64,000 bases of DNA from Diospyros lotus (GCF_014633365.1 NC_068339.1:13663925-13727924), one strand, 5' to 3'. Numbered from the stretch's first letter, positions 12,431-24,200 are shown. The notes: a model not told the origin generated them from the sequence alone. A program made the numbers and translations.

Positions 12431-12710
12431 ATAAAAAATCTAAGAAGCCTTACAGCTAGTATTGTGGAAAATAGAAAGAGGGGATAAGTGGCATGGGGGC
12501 TTTGATGCACGGAAACGACAAACACGGTCTAAAATGTTTTTTGGGGTAGGTTTTGTAAATTGTGAAATATTTTAGGAGTGCCTCCCAAATTATAAAAAAT
12601 GGCCAAAAACGTGTTTTCGATGATTAATTAGTTCTAGTGTTTAGTCTTCTTATTCTTTTAAATTTTTACTTTTCTGAATCTTGAAAATTTTCACTGTACA
12701 TCAAAGCATG

Positions 12711-13406
12711 CAATGTCGGACCTGTTTTCGGGGCCTGAGGCAAGACGTGAAAATGGGCCTCGAATTGTATAATAAAATATAAAAAATAAATAAATATTTA
12801 TATCATAAGAATAAAATTAATTTTTTTTAAATTATCAATTAAAAATTACCATAAACGAAACGAAATGAAGAAACAACTAACTGCTGAAAGTTGAAGCAGA
12901 TCTGGAGTTAGAGCATCTGAGAAGCAGATCTAATATGATGACCCAATCGGCAATCAGGAGATAGTAAGCCACCGGCCACAACCCACAAGGGCAAGTGACA
13001 GAGGGCGATGGCGAGCCAGCGACCGAGTAGAGCAGCGAGCCACATGCCATGAGGGTAAGGCAAGTCGTTGAGGACGAGCCATCGTCGATCGAGCAACGAG
13101 AGGCGAGAAAGCGAGAGTGAAGGGCGAGGAGCAGTAAGAAGAGAGAAAGGCAATGAGCTACCGGCGACAGAGCAGCAACGAGAGGCGAGAGCGAGGGCTA
13201 GGGCAGCGAACAAAAGAGAGAGAGGGAGAAGGGTCGCAAAAAAAGAATGGGCAGGTGGAAAAAGCATGGGATCCTAAGTTGTGAAATTTTAATGGGCCCC
13301 TAGTTGTGAAATTTGCATGGGCCATTTTTAATTTATAGGCTAATTGTGAAATTTCTATGGGTCTCGAGACAACTGTCTCATGGATCTCATGGAAGGTCCG
13401 GCCCTG
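12711..13406. mobile_element. hAT-type non-autonomous DNA transposon with GC-rich cargo
   Basis: A perfect 8-bp direct repeat, AAAGCATG, flanks the element at 12703-12710 and 13407-13414. The ends are inverted repeats: CAATGTCGGACCT on the left and CAGGGCCGGACCT as the reverse complement of the right end (10 of 13 match). Subterminal GGGGCCT/GGGCCC words are typical of the plant hAT group with CAGGGCCGG ends. The AT-rich outer parts enclose about 300 bp of GC-rich, purine-rich sequence (about 12945-13260). Inside it a 17-base word (agcaacgagaggcgaga) occurs at 13092 and 13174. The open frames there (119 aa on -, 69 aa on +) are low-complexity and I recognise no transposase. The intact duplication points to insertion; the 696-bp length points to a non-autonomous copy, possibly with captured sequence. 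Confidence 0.82.
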
Positions 13407-13414
13407 AAAGCATG

Positions 13415-14031
13415 TTGTTCCCTCACTTTTGATTGTCGTTGATGGACGGACGAAGAAAAATAGAAGAAGACCAAAATTGGAGAAACCGAAAAAAGAAATT
13501 AAAGGAGTTGGGGCTGCTTGCCTTTTTCTTTAATATAAAAAATATATATTTTTACATGCAATTCTCGACAACCAAAGGGCCGTTTATCCAATTTCTTCTT
13601 TGCAGGGGATTTCTTCCTTTGCAGCTTATCTCCTTCGTTGTCTTTTCTTCATTTCAATTTGATTGATAAATTTTAATTTTTTTTGGTAATTAATTAATTA
13701 TTCCTTATTATAATATAATAAATGTATAATAATTATATATATAATATTATATAAGAATCAATTACATGTATTATCAAAATAAAAGTATACATTAATTTTA
13801 ACATGTATTTTTACTTAAAATCTCATAAATAACTATTTTTTATATTAAAAATTATATTTACAAAAAAATATATATATTTTTTTAATTTAAACTTTTATCT
13901 CATATTTTCGTTTTATATTTTTTAAAAAATATATTATTTTTCCTTTTATATCCAAAATATTTCCAAGGGTCAATGACTCATCATCTACCACAATTCCAAC
14001 CAATCCTATTTAGACAACCTAAGAAGTTTCC

Positions 14032-14034
<3 letters not shown>
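13415..14034. other. Intergenic region upstream of MIR156
   Basis: AT-rich, with (ATA)n-like stretches near 13690-13930. A 77-residue open frame at 13433-13666 shows no recognisable motif. I see no gene. Confidence 0.5.

Positions 14035-14070
<36 letters not shown>
14035..14070 (+). repeat. (TC)18 microsatellite upstream of MIR156
   Basis: Pure TC dinucleotide run of 36 nt, about 40 bases before the TATA-like element at 14110. Pyrimidine patches of this kind are frequent in plant core promoters, so it may belong to the MIR156 promoter. Confidence 0.9.
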
Positions 14071-14072
<2 letters not shown>

Positions 14073-14109
14073 AAAGCATCGACCTATATCTATATATATA
14101 TATATTATA

Positions 14110-14118
14110 TATATAAAA
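14110..14118 (+). promoter_or_regulatory. Candidate TATA box of MIR156
   Basis: TATATAAAA lies about 250 bases before the miR156 sequence and just after the (TC)n tract. A transcript starting near 14145 would place the hairpin about 200 nt into the primary transcript, which is usual. Inferred from motif and spacing. Confidence 0.45.
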
Positions 14119-14342
14119 TGAAGCAAAGGAAATTAAAACCCTAGCTATAAGTAACACAGATAAAACCTAACTAATGTGATCACTGATTATGGATGTCTCT
14201 GCGCGGGGTGGGCTTGCTCTCTGGTGTCAGATCTGGAGACCCAGTTGAACGGGCAGGCTTCTCGTCATATCACTTCACACATACACATATATATGAACTT
14301 TTCGTCTTCAGACATGGCCATTCATGAAATGGAAGGGGCACT

Positions 14343-14490
14343 GAGAGAGAGAGAGAGACGATGATGAGGAGTGACAGAAGAGAGTGAGCATACCGCCGGC
14401 GATTGTATAAAAGTGTATACCATTGTGTGGCGCTGTGTGCTCACTGCTCTTCTGTCAGCCTTTAATGTCCATCTCTCTCTCTCTCTCTCT
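14343..14490 (+). ncRNA. MIR156: MIR156 precursor hairpin
   Basis: The 5' arm carries TGACAGAAGAGAGTGAGCAT at 14372-14391, which is miR156 except for U in place of the usual final C. The 3' arm at 14439-14459 carries the star strand, GCTCACTGCTCTTCTGTCAGC without its final C. The arms pair along the whole mature sequence with one bulged base on the star side, as in other MIR156 hairpins. A 47-nt loop separates them and can itself pair partly (GCAUACCGCC with GGCGCUGUGUGC). Below the duplex the stem continues: (GA)8 at 14343-14358 faces (TC)n at 14472-14490. miR156 guides ARGONAUTE1 to SPL transcription-factor mRNAs and keeps the juvenile phase. Its position between bHLH and CIPK6 matches what I recall for Arabidopsis MIR156B. 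Short open frames over it are not coding. Confidence 0.93.
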
Positions 14491-15597
14491 AAATATGCAT
14501 ATATTTATACCTTTTGTTTGTTTCAGATCTATGCCGCGACTCCTCCGTTTATATGCGGGTGGAAGTGTGCTGGAAAATCGAAGAGAAGAAATTACATGCA
14601 AAGTTCAATATATATAATATGTGATTTCATGAGATGAGATATGAGCAGTGAAGCGTGATCTTCGAAGTATCTATTTTGGGTTTTAAAGGTACGCGTGCTT
14701 ATCTGTTCCTAATTTAACGGAAAAGTAGTACTAAAATCGTATCCAGTTTAGGTTGGTTTTGGGGGGGAATTAATTAATATATAGAATTAGCACATCTGTG
14801 TTCTTCCTTTACTTGCTTCGCTTTTGGGCTAAGAAATCGAGTTTTGATTTGCAGCAAAATCCTTCCTCTCATCATTTTCTGGGTTCTTAATTTGTATATA
14901 TTATTATACCTTAGCTTTCTAGTACAAGAAAATAGTTGGAGAGGGGGCTTTATTACTTCGATTCTTCAGCTTTGTTTATTCGCGAACTTACTTCTTATTA
15001 TATATATGCACACCTTTTTGTTGTTTAGAAGAATATATAGGGGAGATAAACAAAAAAAAAAAAACTCTCTTTAGTACGAGGGAGTCGTTGTTTCTCTCTT
15101 TTGGATGGATCCACTTGCTGCTCATCATCCCGGCAATCCCCATCTTAATTTTCTGTGGTGTCCAAGTTGCTGACCTAGTTATTTCTCCTTTCATGTGTAA
15201 TCATCTTGTTATCAGTAACTGGTAGATTGCTCTATGTTGTTGCTTTTGCATCTAAGTGTATGTAATCTCTGTACTTGGGTCTGTTGTCTGCTCTCTCTTG
15301 ATGAATTTTCCCATTCCAAAAAACACCCCCCCCCCAAAAAAAAAAAAAATGTCTTAAGGCTGGGTGCTAGTTATTGGTTAGGACCACATGCCTATTTTCT
15401 CTAGGTAACTAGTAACTATTATCTAACTCAGTCAAAAAAAAATTCAACATTGTACAGTAATACTAAGCTCTCTAACCCCAAATTTTGATTGAGAATTTTA
15501 ATTAAAATATGAATAAACATATTTTATTTAAATTGAACGAGTATGGGTATCAAATGTATATATATGTTACCCAATGGGAATGGGAATGGATGACTTA
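14491..15597. other. Probable 3' part of the MIR156 primary transcript, then intergenic
   Basis: No protein gene is supported. Sequence after the hairpin is of mixed composition with short open frames (up to 88 residues) lacking motifs. The region around 15080-15310 is less AT-rich and could be a downstream exon of the primary transcript, as many plant MIR156 genes have introns. Nothing in the sequence proves this. Confidence 0.35.
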
Positions 15598-15918
15598 AAG
15601 GGTGCTTGGCTTAATATATTTTTTTGGTCAAAAAGAATTTATAAAGTCCTTTAGAGCTTAAATTTATTTTGTTACTCATTTTAAAAGTTGAAAGAATTTA
15701 TGAGCTACGCAAATTATAAGCTTTTCCAACACCTTTTTTTTTTTTTTGAAGCCTACCACCTAGTTTTTTTTTTTTAGAAAACTTATAAGCTATCTAATTA
15801 AAAGAGACTATAAGTGACATAGCAAAAGACTAAAATACCCTCTTTAAAAATTAAAATTTGTAACAGAAAATTCTAGAGCTTATAAGCTCTCATACTTTAA
15901 GCTAAACCAAATACCCTC
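15598..15918. mobile_element. MITE with AGGGTGCTTGGCTTA-type inverted ends
   Basis: The left end, AAGGGTGCTTGGCTTA (15598-15613), and the reverse complement of the right end, GAGGGTATTTGGTTTAGCTTA, form imperfect terminal inverted repeats. The interior carries several copies of the palindrome-like word agctTATAAgct (for example near 15717, 15781 and 15879). This ~320-bp structure matches a widespread plant MITE style. No clear target duplication was found, so the superfamily stays open. Confidence 0.6.
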
Positions 15919-16581
15919 TACATATGTTGCCTGTTGACAAGTAGGGGTATTAGAACGGGATAATGGGTACAAATTAATATGGGGGAAGCTCTATTTGATC
16001 CATTGCCATTCCTATTTATATTCCCACTTGGAATAGGTAGTTTTCCATTCCTGTTAATTAATAGGACTTGATTTTCTTGAGAGTTGAAACTACATTCTCA
16101 TCTAATTTGTGATTTGAGTCGGTACCCAAGAAGAGAATTAAATTAATTAACTATTAAGTAAAGTAGGAGCCTAAGTAATAGGCTTTAAGAAATTGCCACC
16201 GGGACAATCTTAGGTTCGTCAATGCTGTGCTCTAAAAAGATTCAAGAAGTTGTCAAGTAAACAGTACACTTTGATTAAGTTGAAAAAACAATCGTACGCA
16301 TCCACTCTATACCCTTTCTGTTCATCTCCTTCTTCTTCATTTTTGTATTTCCCATTGGCAAAGCCAATTAAGAACAAGGCAATGGATATGCAACAGATGC
16401 TATAAATCACAGCCTCTCGCATGTGCTTCTGTGTTTGTGTTTATAGCCTCCCATTCCATTTCAAAATCACGTCTTGGAACACCTCACACGACAGGCCGGC
16501 AGTAATCCCCATCTTCTCTCAGCTTTTTAGTGTAGTCTTTCTTCTGTTTTTCCATTTTGGAGGGTAGAAAAAGATAGGGAG
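15919..16581. other. Intergenic region before the CDC48B-like relic
   Basis: No supported gene. A 67-residue open frame on the minus strand (16219-16422) has a hydrophobic start but no family I recognise. The last 100 bases may be the former 5' leader or promoter of the relic exon that follows. Confidence 0.4.
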
Positions 16582-16755
16582 ATGGGGGCACACATGGAAG
16601 CCAGCAGCACCACGAACAGTAACAGTAACGGCAACGGGAGGGAGTGGAGGGTAGAGGAGGCAATCGCTGACAACTCCGAAACCCTCCAAGCTTTGAGAAC
16701 TCATCACTTTCCCTGTCCTCTAGTCTTGCCAGTCTCAAAAGCTCGGCCTGAAGTA
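16582..16755 (+). pseudogene. CDC48B-like AAA-ATPase, broken first exon only
   Basis: The frame from ATG 16582 (or ATG 16594) gives a Ser/Asn/Gly-rich start, then REWRVEEAIADNSETLQALR. As I recall the family, this is close to the N-terminus of plant CDC48B (W-R-x-E-E-A-I-x-x-N-x-x-A-L-Q-A-L-R). Expected next is E-L-I-x-x-P...LGLK followed by the first AAA domain. Here two bases are missing after TTGAGA (about 16699). In the shifted frame ELITFPVL is readable, then an in-frame TAG, then SQKLGLK up to a GTAACA splice-donor-like site at 16754. I found no Walker A or other AAA exon in the 11 kb downstream before CIPK6. It is therefore a decayed fragment. The CDC48B assignment rests on about 45 residues and on memory of the family. 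Confidence 0.6.
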
Positions 16756-16759
16756 ACAA

Positions 16760-17731
16760 ATTTCATTTTCACCCTCCGTCTCGCTTATTTTCTCACTGAA
16801 TTTGATGTTAAAATCGCCTAACCTATGAATTCATCTACTTTACGTTGTTACTTTAGTTTTTCTGTTCTATGGTCCCTGGCAATGAAAAGTTTTCAATTTT
16901 ATACTCTCTATTGACCAGAATTCATGAATTCTCTTTACATGAAGATGTATGTATTCATACACACACACACGTTTGCATTTTATACAAAACTGTTATGTTG
17001 GATTTTATATGTTTTGCACGCTCTATCAAGGAGTTGGCCATTGATCTAGACATAAAAATTGACATATCTCATGAGCCTTGAAGAATTTAACTCAAAGCCA
17101 GTTATTTGGAATGTGAATTTGTCAGTAAGTTATTGTCTATAGTGTGCAAGTTATGTAAATCTCACTTCTTTTTTGTTTTTTATTTTTTTTACTCAAATCA
17201 TTAATAAATTTTGTATTAATTATTTTTTATTTTACTTCAGACGTGATGGACTTGCTTGTATCCTTCTTACAACATATCTCGATAGTCCTTTCAATTATAT
17301 GAAACAAAGATTGTGTTTTTGTTTGACATTATAGAAATTGGCATTTTGGTTCTTCTAAAGTTAGTTTTAGTTTGAGCAAATGATATATACTAGCTCTAAC
17401 TTGGATTTCGGAACAAATTAACTTAGTTTCAATTGAGCAAATGTTATTATGAGTTCGTAAAATGAGATTCGGTATAGGACAAATTAACCTCACGTTCCGT
17501 AGAATCCAATGATCAAGAGAACATTTTCTCCAATATTTAAGTTTTAATAGAGATAGAATTGTTTCTAGAACATTTTATGAACATCAAGAAGTGGAAAAAA
17601 AAAAAAAAAACAACTTAGAAGTGGCTAAAAATATTTGGATGATTGAACCTAAATTGTATCTATGTGTGTGAATTACAACATTATGCAACTGAGTCATTAT
17701 AGATCAAATTGTTGCCTCGTTTCTTATGGAT
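16760..17731. other. Intergenic region, nothing recognised
   Basis: AT-rich sequence with a short (CA)n run near 16960. Open frames are under 75 residues and without motif. If the CDC48B relic once had further exons, none is visible here. Confidence 0.5.
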
Positions 17732-18248
17732 GGTATAAGAAATTTGTACTCCCGTAGTTTCAATATGAATGGATAGAGTCTCTAAAAATGCAAATCATTA
17801 GGCAGCTTTCTGATCTTATAGAATCAACAGGTAAATTATCTTGTAAAGCTCTTAAACGTAGCATTCAATATGTATATGTATACTTGAATCGGAACGAAAA
17901 AATTGATTCACAATTTATCTAACAATCCTTTACGGAGAAAGCTATAAAAGCTTCATTTCTTCTGTCCACCCCTTATTCGTCCAAGGCTCAGAATGGTGAT
18001 GCCAGAGATGGTGTATGAATGACAGAAAAGGCTGTGAATATGAGAGAGTTTTACTTGCTCTCTCATGTTCTATTCTATATTTATATCTATATATATCTAT
18101 GTGTGTGTGTGATATATATATATGTATCATTTTTAAAATCAAAACATGGAGGGATTTGAAAATACGTTATCAAATTCAAATTCCAACAACTTATCTCATT
18201 ACTTTGCCCATTAAGGAACTTATTCCATAGTAACCGCAAAGTCTTACA
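17732..18248 (-). mobile_element. Putative 3' LTR of the copia remnant
   Basis: On the minus strand this begins TGTAAGAC directly after the purine tract AAGTGGGAG (18251-18259), the usual copia polypurine tract and LTR junction. It contains a TATA-like (TA)n stretch near 18060-18125 and ends in a 110-bp segment (17732-17841) that recurs at 21111-21221. The far boundary is uncertain, since neither copy shows a clean terminal CA at the same place. Confidence 0.5.
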
Positions 18249-21110
18249 ATCTCCCACTTGGGTACATGAGATAATGTTCAACCCATATCCTTATACAGGA
18301 CGTCAAGGGATGCAACCTCGATAACAATGATAAGTGTACCATTTCAAACAATCACCAATCCTAACATAGAACTTCGTTGCATAAAAAAAAAAAATAAATA
18401 AACAAGGGCAGTGTCATCTATGCCTTTGATAATCCATAACACATTAATCAAATGCTTCCAATCCCTTCAGAGTAACTATGAACAACACCTGATCATCATT
18501 TGAAGTTTTTACATTCATGACCATTGCACAGTTAGGACTATGAGATGCAAAACTTACATGATATGGTATAAATTATCTTTTCTAGAATTCAAATTAGTCC
18601 ATCTCTTGATTTAACCTCTTGCCCAATCATGGCTCCCCTAACTGCTTATTTGTTAGCCAATTGAGTGACATGTCAAAGTAGTGTAATTGAACCCAAACTT
18701 CATGAAATGATTCTTCTAAGTCAGAAGACATACCTAAATAGGGCCCCACGCAGTGATAGAGAGGGGGCAATCTTGTCACTTCCCTATAGTGATCATATAT
18801 ACAAGCGCCTGTTGTATAATGTGCATGCTATGATAGAGCTCCTACTAATTAAGAAGATCACACTTGAAACACTGTATAGATGTCGGTCCAGTCACCACAT
18901 AAGCACCAGTCTGAGTCACTCAACTCATAAGTGCTCACATCCAGCTATTATCAGGCTTAGTATGGAATTTTAGATAAATCTATATTCGATTTCTCCAAAT
19001 AAGCCTCAACTTAGAAATACTAAGGCGACAATAACGACTTTGAATACCCCTCATGTATCAAGGCACTTATACTGACCACACAAGTCCAAGAATAAGCAAC
19101 TATTTTTATGTTTTCCATATCAACAACATAATTAATAATGTCATATCATATGAAAGCGAAAAGAAGATAACAAATATCCATCAGTACATAAATAATATGA
19201 ATGTCGTAAATAGTGATCAAAACGTGGAGTTCAAATTCTACGTAATGCCTCACATAGGGTTCAAACACATTCCTACTAAGTGGCTTTGTCAATGGGTTAG
19301 CTAACATTTCAACGTTAGGAATATAATTCAAAACCATTTCCTTGTCCTTGACTAATTCTCTAATGTAGTGATATCTCCTTCTTATGCGCTTTCCTTTTAT
19401 CATGAAATTTAGGGTCGTGTGTGAATTGCATCGTAACCAAGTTCTCAATATGAATTTTGACAGTTTCACCAACCTGAATTGTTACCCCAAGCTCTCATAG
19501 GAAAGCACTAAGCCATGATGCTTCTCTTTTAGTTTATAAGCTAGCCACATACTCTGCTTCCATGGTCAACTGAACAATACAATCTTGTTTCTTGCTTCAC
19601 CATGAAATAGAAACTCCACCAAGAGTGAAAACATATGTTAACGTGGAGACATTATCATTTATATCCCCGCCAAAATCAATATCAGTGTAACCATGCACAC
19701 ACTTTCATATCTCCACCTTAGAAGATAAGGACATAATCACAAATACTACATAGATACCTCATGATTCTCTTGACAACTTTCTAGTGTTTTTCGCTTAGAT
19801 TGGCTTTTGTATCTACGTATTAGTCCAACAACGAAACAAATATTAGGACGAGTACATTTCATTAGGTACTTGAGACTCCCAATAACACTGGCATACGATT
19901 TCTTCTCGATTTGTTTCTTTTCTTCCTCTATTTTAGGGTATTGACTAAGACTCAAGGTACAACTCTTGTCAATTAGAGTATCAACAAGTTTTTAGTTGTC
20001 CACATAAAATTGTTCAAGGACTTATGTAGATAAGTCTCTTAAGATAGACTCAAGAGTCTCCTTAAGTGATCCCTCGAGATCTTAGCTCCGAGAATATAAC
20101 TCATTTCCCCTAAGTTCTTCATCTCAAAGATAGAGAATAGCCATTCCTTAATGACAGTGATCATTTCCAAGTTGTTTCCAGCCAATAGGATGTCATCTAC
20201 ATATAAAAATAAAATCAAGAATCCATCTTTTGTTTATTGGACATACACATAATGGTCTTCCTCCATCATAGTCAAACCAATGGAGGTAACGGCTTCATGA
20301 AATCATAGATACCATTGTCTAGACGACTGCTTGAGACCATATATGGATAGTTTGAGACAACACATTTTACCCTCTTGCCTTTCAATAACAAAACCGACGA
20401 GTTGATCCATGTATATCTTTTTGTCTAGTTCTCCATTGAGAAATGTTGTCTTAGCATTCATTTGCTGTAGCTCAAGGTCTAAATGAGTAGTGATTATTAG
20501 AAATACGAGAATAGAGTCGAATCTCACCACAAGAGAAAATGTCTCTAAGAAATCTACACCCTTTTTTTAGGTGTAGCCCTTTGCGACCAAACGGGCCTTA
20601 TACTTGTCGATCGATTCATTAGCGACGTTTGACTTTCAACTCTGACTTGTTAACAATCACCTTTCTATTTGGTGGAAGATTGACAAGTTTCCATACCATG
20701 CTCTTAGCCATTGAGTCCATCTCCTCCCTTGTAGCGATCAACCATTGATCTCGATTTTGGGAGGTTAAGACTTTAGAAAGTCAGTTTTATGTCATCTGAC
20801 ATGGCACACATAAGCGCCCTTCCCGCAACATCATTGAAATGGCAACGAGAGATAAAGCCACATTGGCTACGTTAGATATTAATTGAGTCTCAAAAGTAGT
20901 GTCTACGGGTGCATTCCCACTAACTGTAGGAATGCTCCCACTAACATAAAGGCACTTCCTCCCATAACTCATACAATTAGGAGTCCTCGTCAACCTCACC
21001 AATTTTTGGGAGAACTCATCCTCAAGGAACTCTATATCTCGAGATTCTACTTCAATCAAACCGCTATCAGGATGTTCACTATACATGACGTATATCCTTT
21101 TGAGCCTGCA
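18249..21110 (-). mobile_element. Decayed Ty1/copia retrotransposon, RT-RNase H part
   Basis: Reading down the minus strand, the order is: a pre-RT linker with a FLEDEFS-type motif (about 21086-20990), reverse transcriptase pieces with KTTFLNGELD and SIYGLKQSSRQW (20530-20303), YASVIGSLKYLMKCTRP (19955-19746), RNase H pieces with MEAEYVAS (about 19560) and RYHYIRELVKD...LANPLTKPL (19472-19146), then the polypurine tract at 18259. This is the copia order. Frames are broken by many stops and shifts, and gag, protease and integrase are missing, so the copy is dead and 5'-truncated. It lies about 1 kb after the CDC48B relic. Confidence 0.85.
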
Positions 21111-21221
21111 GGTATAAGAAATTTATACCCCCGTAGTTTCAATATAAACGGATAAAGTCTATAAAAATGCAAATCATTAGGCAGCTTTCTTATGTTTATA
21201 GAATCAGCTAGTAAATTATCT
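21111..21221 (-). repeat. Second copy of the 110-bp flanking direct repeat
   Basis: Matches 17732-17841 at about 90% (roughly 11 substitutions and one indel), same orientation. It abuts the internal copia sequence at 21110. The simplest reading is the tail end of a truncated 5' LTR, with the region from primer-binding site to integrase deleted. Confidence 0.75.
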
Positions 21222-24200
21222 AGTTAGATATGAAAAGATCATCCTTTTTGTCTTCCAACTAGAATAATGATTTTGATTCATGCTTTATATTTACTTCAGT
21301 TTGTATGGTTATATCAACATAATCCGTACCAATTTAGATTCCCCCTTGATTTTCTTTTCTGTTTCTGTTGCTAAGTATAAGCCTACATATAGCACTTATT
21401 TTTTCCATGGTAAAAACTTTGATTTTCTTTTTTTTTCCTAGGTAAAAATTTGGTTTCCAATATTGCTAGATAATATGTGCAGTTTACAGGGATTGCTATA
21501 TGTAGAACATAATTACTAAACTGATTTGGGTATGTAAATCAGACGGCTTGACGGCTCTCTACATGTGTATGCATGCTTCTTGGAAGTACACTTCTGGAAG
21601 GCGAATTGTCTTGTATTAGTTGAATGAATCATTCTCAATAATGTCAAGTAGTCCTGTCCTGTTGGAAAGGTCTAGGAGAAAAGCTGAATCTGCATTGACG
21701 GTTTAATGATAGCCAAGTTGGATTATATCTGTTATTCTCAAAACCATGAACCATGGAAGATCATCCTTCTTTCTTGAACTACACTGAATCTGATTCGATT
21801 GTTGCTTTTTTGGCATTGATGATTGTTATTCCAAATGCATACTTCTCTAGTAGTCATCATTGCTTCTGCTTCTAGAGCACATGAAGCTATTCCTTAATAT
21901 GAAGGCGTTCCTCCAGTCCAACTTTTAATTGAAAAGTTAGTTTGTCTTTTGATCAACAATTTTTCCCCGGCGCCATTTCTCTGCTATTGCATTGTTTGTT
22001 TTTAGTTTCATTTCCTTTCCTTCAGTGCACAGTTTTGTTGCTTTTTGTTTGATATAGCAGTTCTCTTTTTCCCTTATTGAGGTTGCAAATCTCTCAATTG
22101 AACAATTGGATTTGGAGGCGGATCTATAAAATGGAATGAAGATCAAGATAAATATGATGGAAACATAGGAGTTGGTTTGAAATGAGCTAATGGTTTTGTA
22201 CTTGATTTTGCATGTATTTTGAGGGTTTTGTTCAGATGATTGTTGATGGATTGCAATGACATTTTATTAACTTTAGTTAACTCTATTCCTTTATGATTGT
22301 CTTGTTAATTAATTAGGTGATAAATTGGCTTAGTTATATCATTTCTTATGGCACATGTGATTGTTATTGTTAATAGTATACATGATTGACATTTAGAGTT
22401 TGAAAACTATGATGTTTATCTAGCCAAAAAGAAAAAAGTTCGAAACCTGTGGCATATTAATTAGGTTTTTCCTTGACCCTGCCTTCTGTTTTGGCTATTT
22501 ATGCGCTAGAATAATAATGATCTTAATATGCTACAAGATGTGTGGACAATATTTCTAGATAACTCCCTTTGATCGGCATATGTTGTACTTGAAGTGACAC
22601 TTCTGTTGTATTTGGTTTTGATGGATTTAAGCACGTGTGGGTTTTATCTTCTAATCCATGGAAGCATGCATCATCATCGGAGGTGCATTGAAGAATTAAG
22701 CATAAAGTTTGAAGTTGACATATTTTAGCAGGATGGTGTGTTAGAGCTCCAACTCTAGCTAATCCATTCGTCTACACTTTGTTATGCGATAGATTATATA
22801 TGTTACGAGTTGCAAGAAGTTAACAACCCTTTTTCTTTATTAATTTCAACTATTTGGAGTCGCTGCAAATGGGTCTTTTCTGTTCATTCTAGTCTATTGC
22901 GGGCGCCATAATTTTGGTGAGAGCTTTGTCTCGCCGTTGATGATCACTACTCGAATGCTTAATTCCAACATTAGGCAACAATTATTTACACAGTATGCAC
23001 TTTCTTATCGCTTCTAATTATCAGGTACATGAATTCTAACTCGGCCGTCATTTGATCCAGCAAGTTTTAGCTGACTACTGTTGGCAACCTTATCCATACT
23101 GATGAGCGGCTTGCACAAGGACAATAGTCATGAATATTTCTGTTTTGTTGTTCTCTGAATTCGGAGAATGGAGTATATATATATATTAATCTTAATGCAC
23201 ATCCCTTAATTATTTGAGGTACTGTCTTGTTTAATCTGTTTTTGCTGAGAAATAATGTTTAGATATGGGGTTCAATAATTAATTTAATGTTCAGCATGGA
23301 TTATCTTAAATTTCCTTTTGATCGCAAAGAAAATCTCTCGTTTAATCTCAAATTAGCTTCGATTTGAGAAAATTATTATATCTTTGTAAAAGCAAATATT
23401 AGATACCCCTTATGTCCCTCTGTCAAACCTGGCCTTTGCCTTATTAATTCATATACTTATATGTATTATAATTTGGAATGGCTGATGCTACTTATACTTA
23501 GCCCCTCTGGTTTGAAGGCTGCTCCTTGCTGCAAATTATGCATTCATCTGATGGGGGTGAAATATTTTGGGAAGAAGGATGAAGTACTAGCTACGTCGAT
23601 GGTTAGATTATCAGATTATTATAATTGTGTCTGTTAATTACATCTTATTTAACCTAATTAACCTGATAATATTTAAGAGGTCCTCACACTAACCTCCAAT
23701 GAATACACAAAACATGAAATTATCTTAATTAAAGTTTCATCAAAAATGCCATAACCATAATTAATTTTAGCAAAAATGACAACGCTAGCTAGTTACGATG
23801 TCCATTAGGATAATGACATGAAAACACTTGCCAAAGAATCCTAGCTAGCTAATTGACCGTAATATATTATTATTATTCAACTTTACATTATGAATGGTCA
23901 TGATTAAGGGAGAAGGTCTAGCTAGCTATTAGTAACTGGTAGTTGGAAGATCATTGTCAAATTAAAACGGCCAACATGTAAATAATAATTAAGTAAAAAA
24001 AAATGAAGAAAGATATTGTAATTAACTGGCCTTCAAATCTAAAAGGCATCAGCCAAGTAGGTGGGTTAGAAGGAAGTGAAGCACAGCCTCAAGTATGTAC
24101 TTGTATATATATATATATTAATGTTTCTGATTAAATAACATGCATATATATACGCTTTAACATAATTTAATTAAGGATCTAATTAAAGCTGCAAACTTGG

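Larger units (their letters stand above)
8656..12702. other. Intergenic region, microsatellite-rich, no gene seen
   Basis: The first 200-300 bases are the likely 3'UTR of the bHLH gene, including a G14 run at 8802-8815. The rest is AT-rich with no supported gene. Simple repeats include (ATT)n at 9381-9406, T19 joined to G26 at 9530-9574, (GAT)n at 10533-10553, (CTA)n at 10722-10761, (TA)n near 11246-11268, (AAT)n at 11789-11815 and (CT)n at 11950-11986. Open frames at 9587-9781 and 10524-10805 are translations through these repeats. Confidence 0.65.

Noticed and set aside
14371..14637. 88-residue frame over the MIR156 hairpin
   Set aside because: The hairpin explains the sequence. A miPEP would be expected near the transcript start, and nothing marks this frame as coding.
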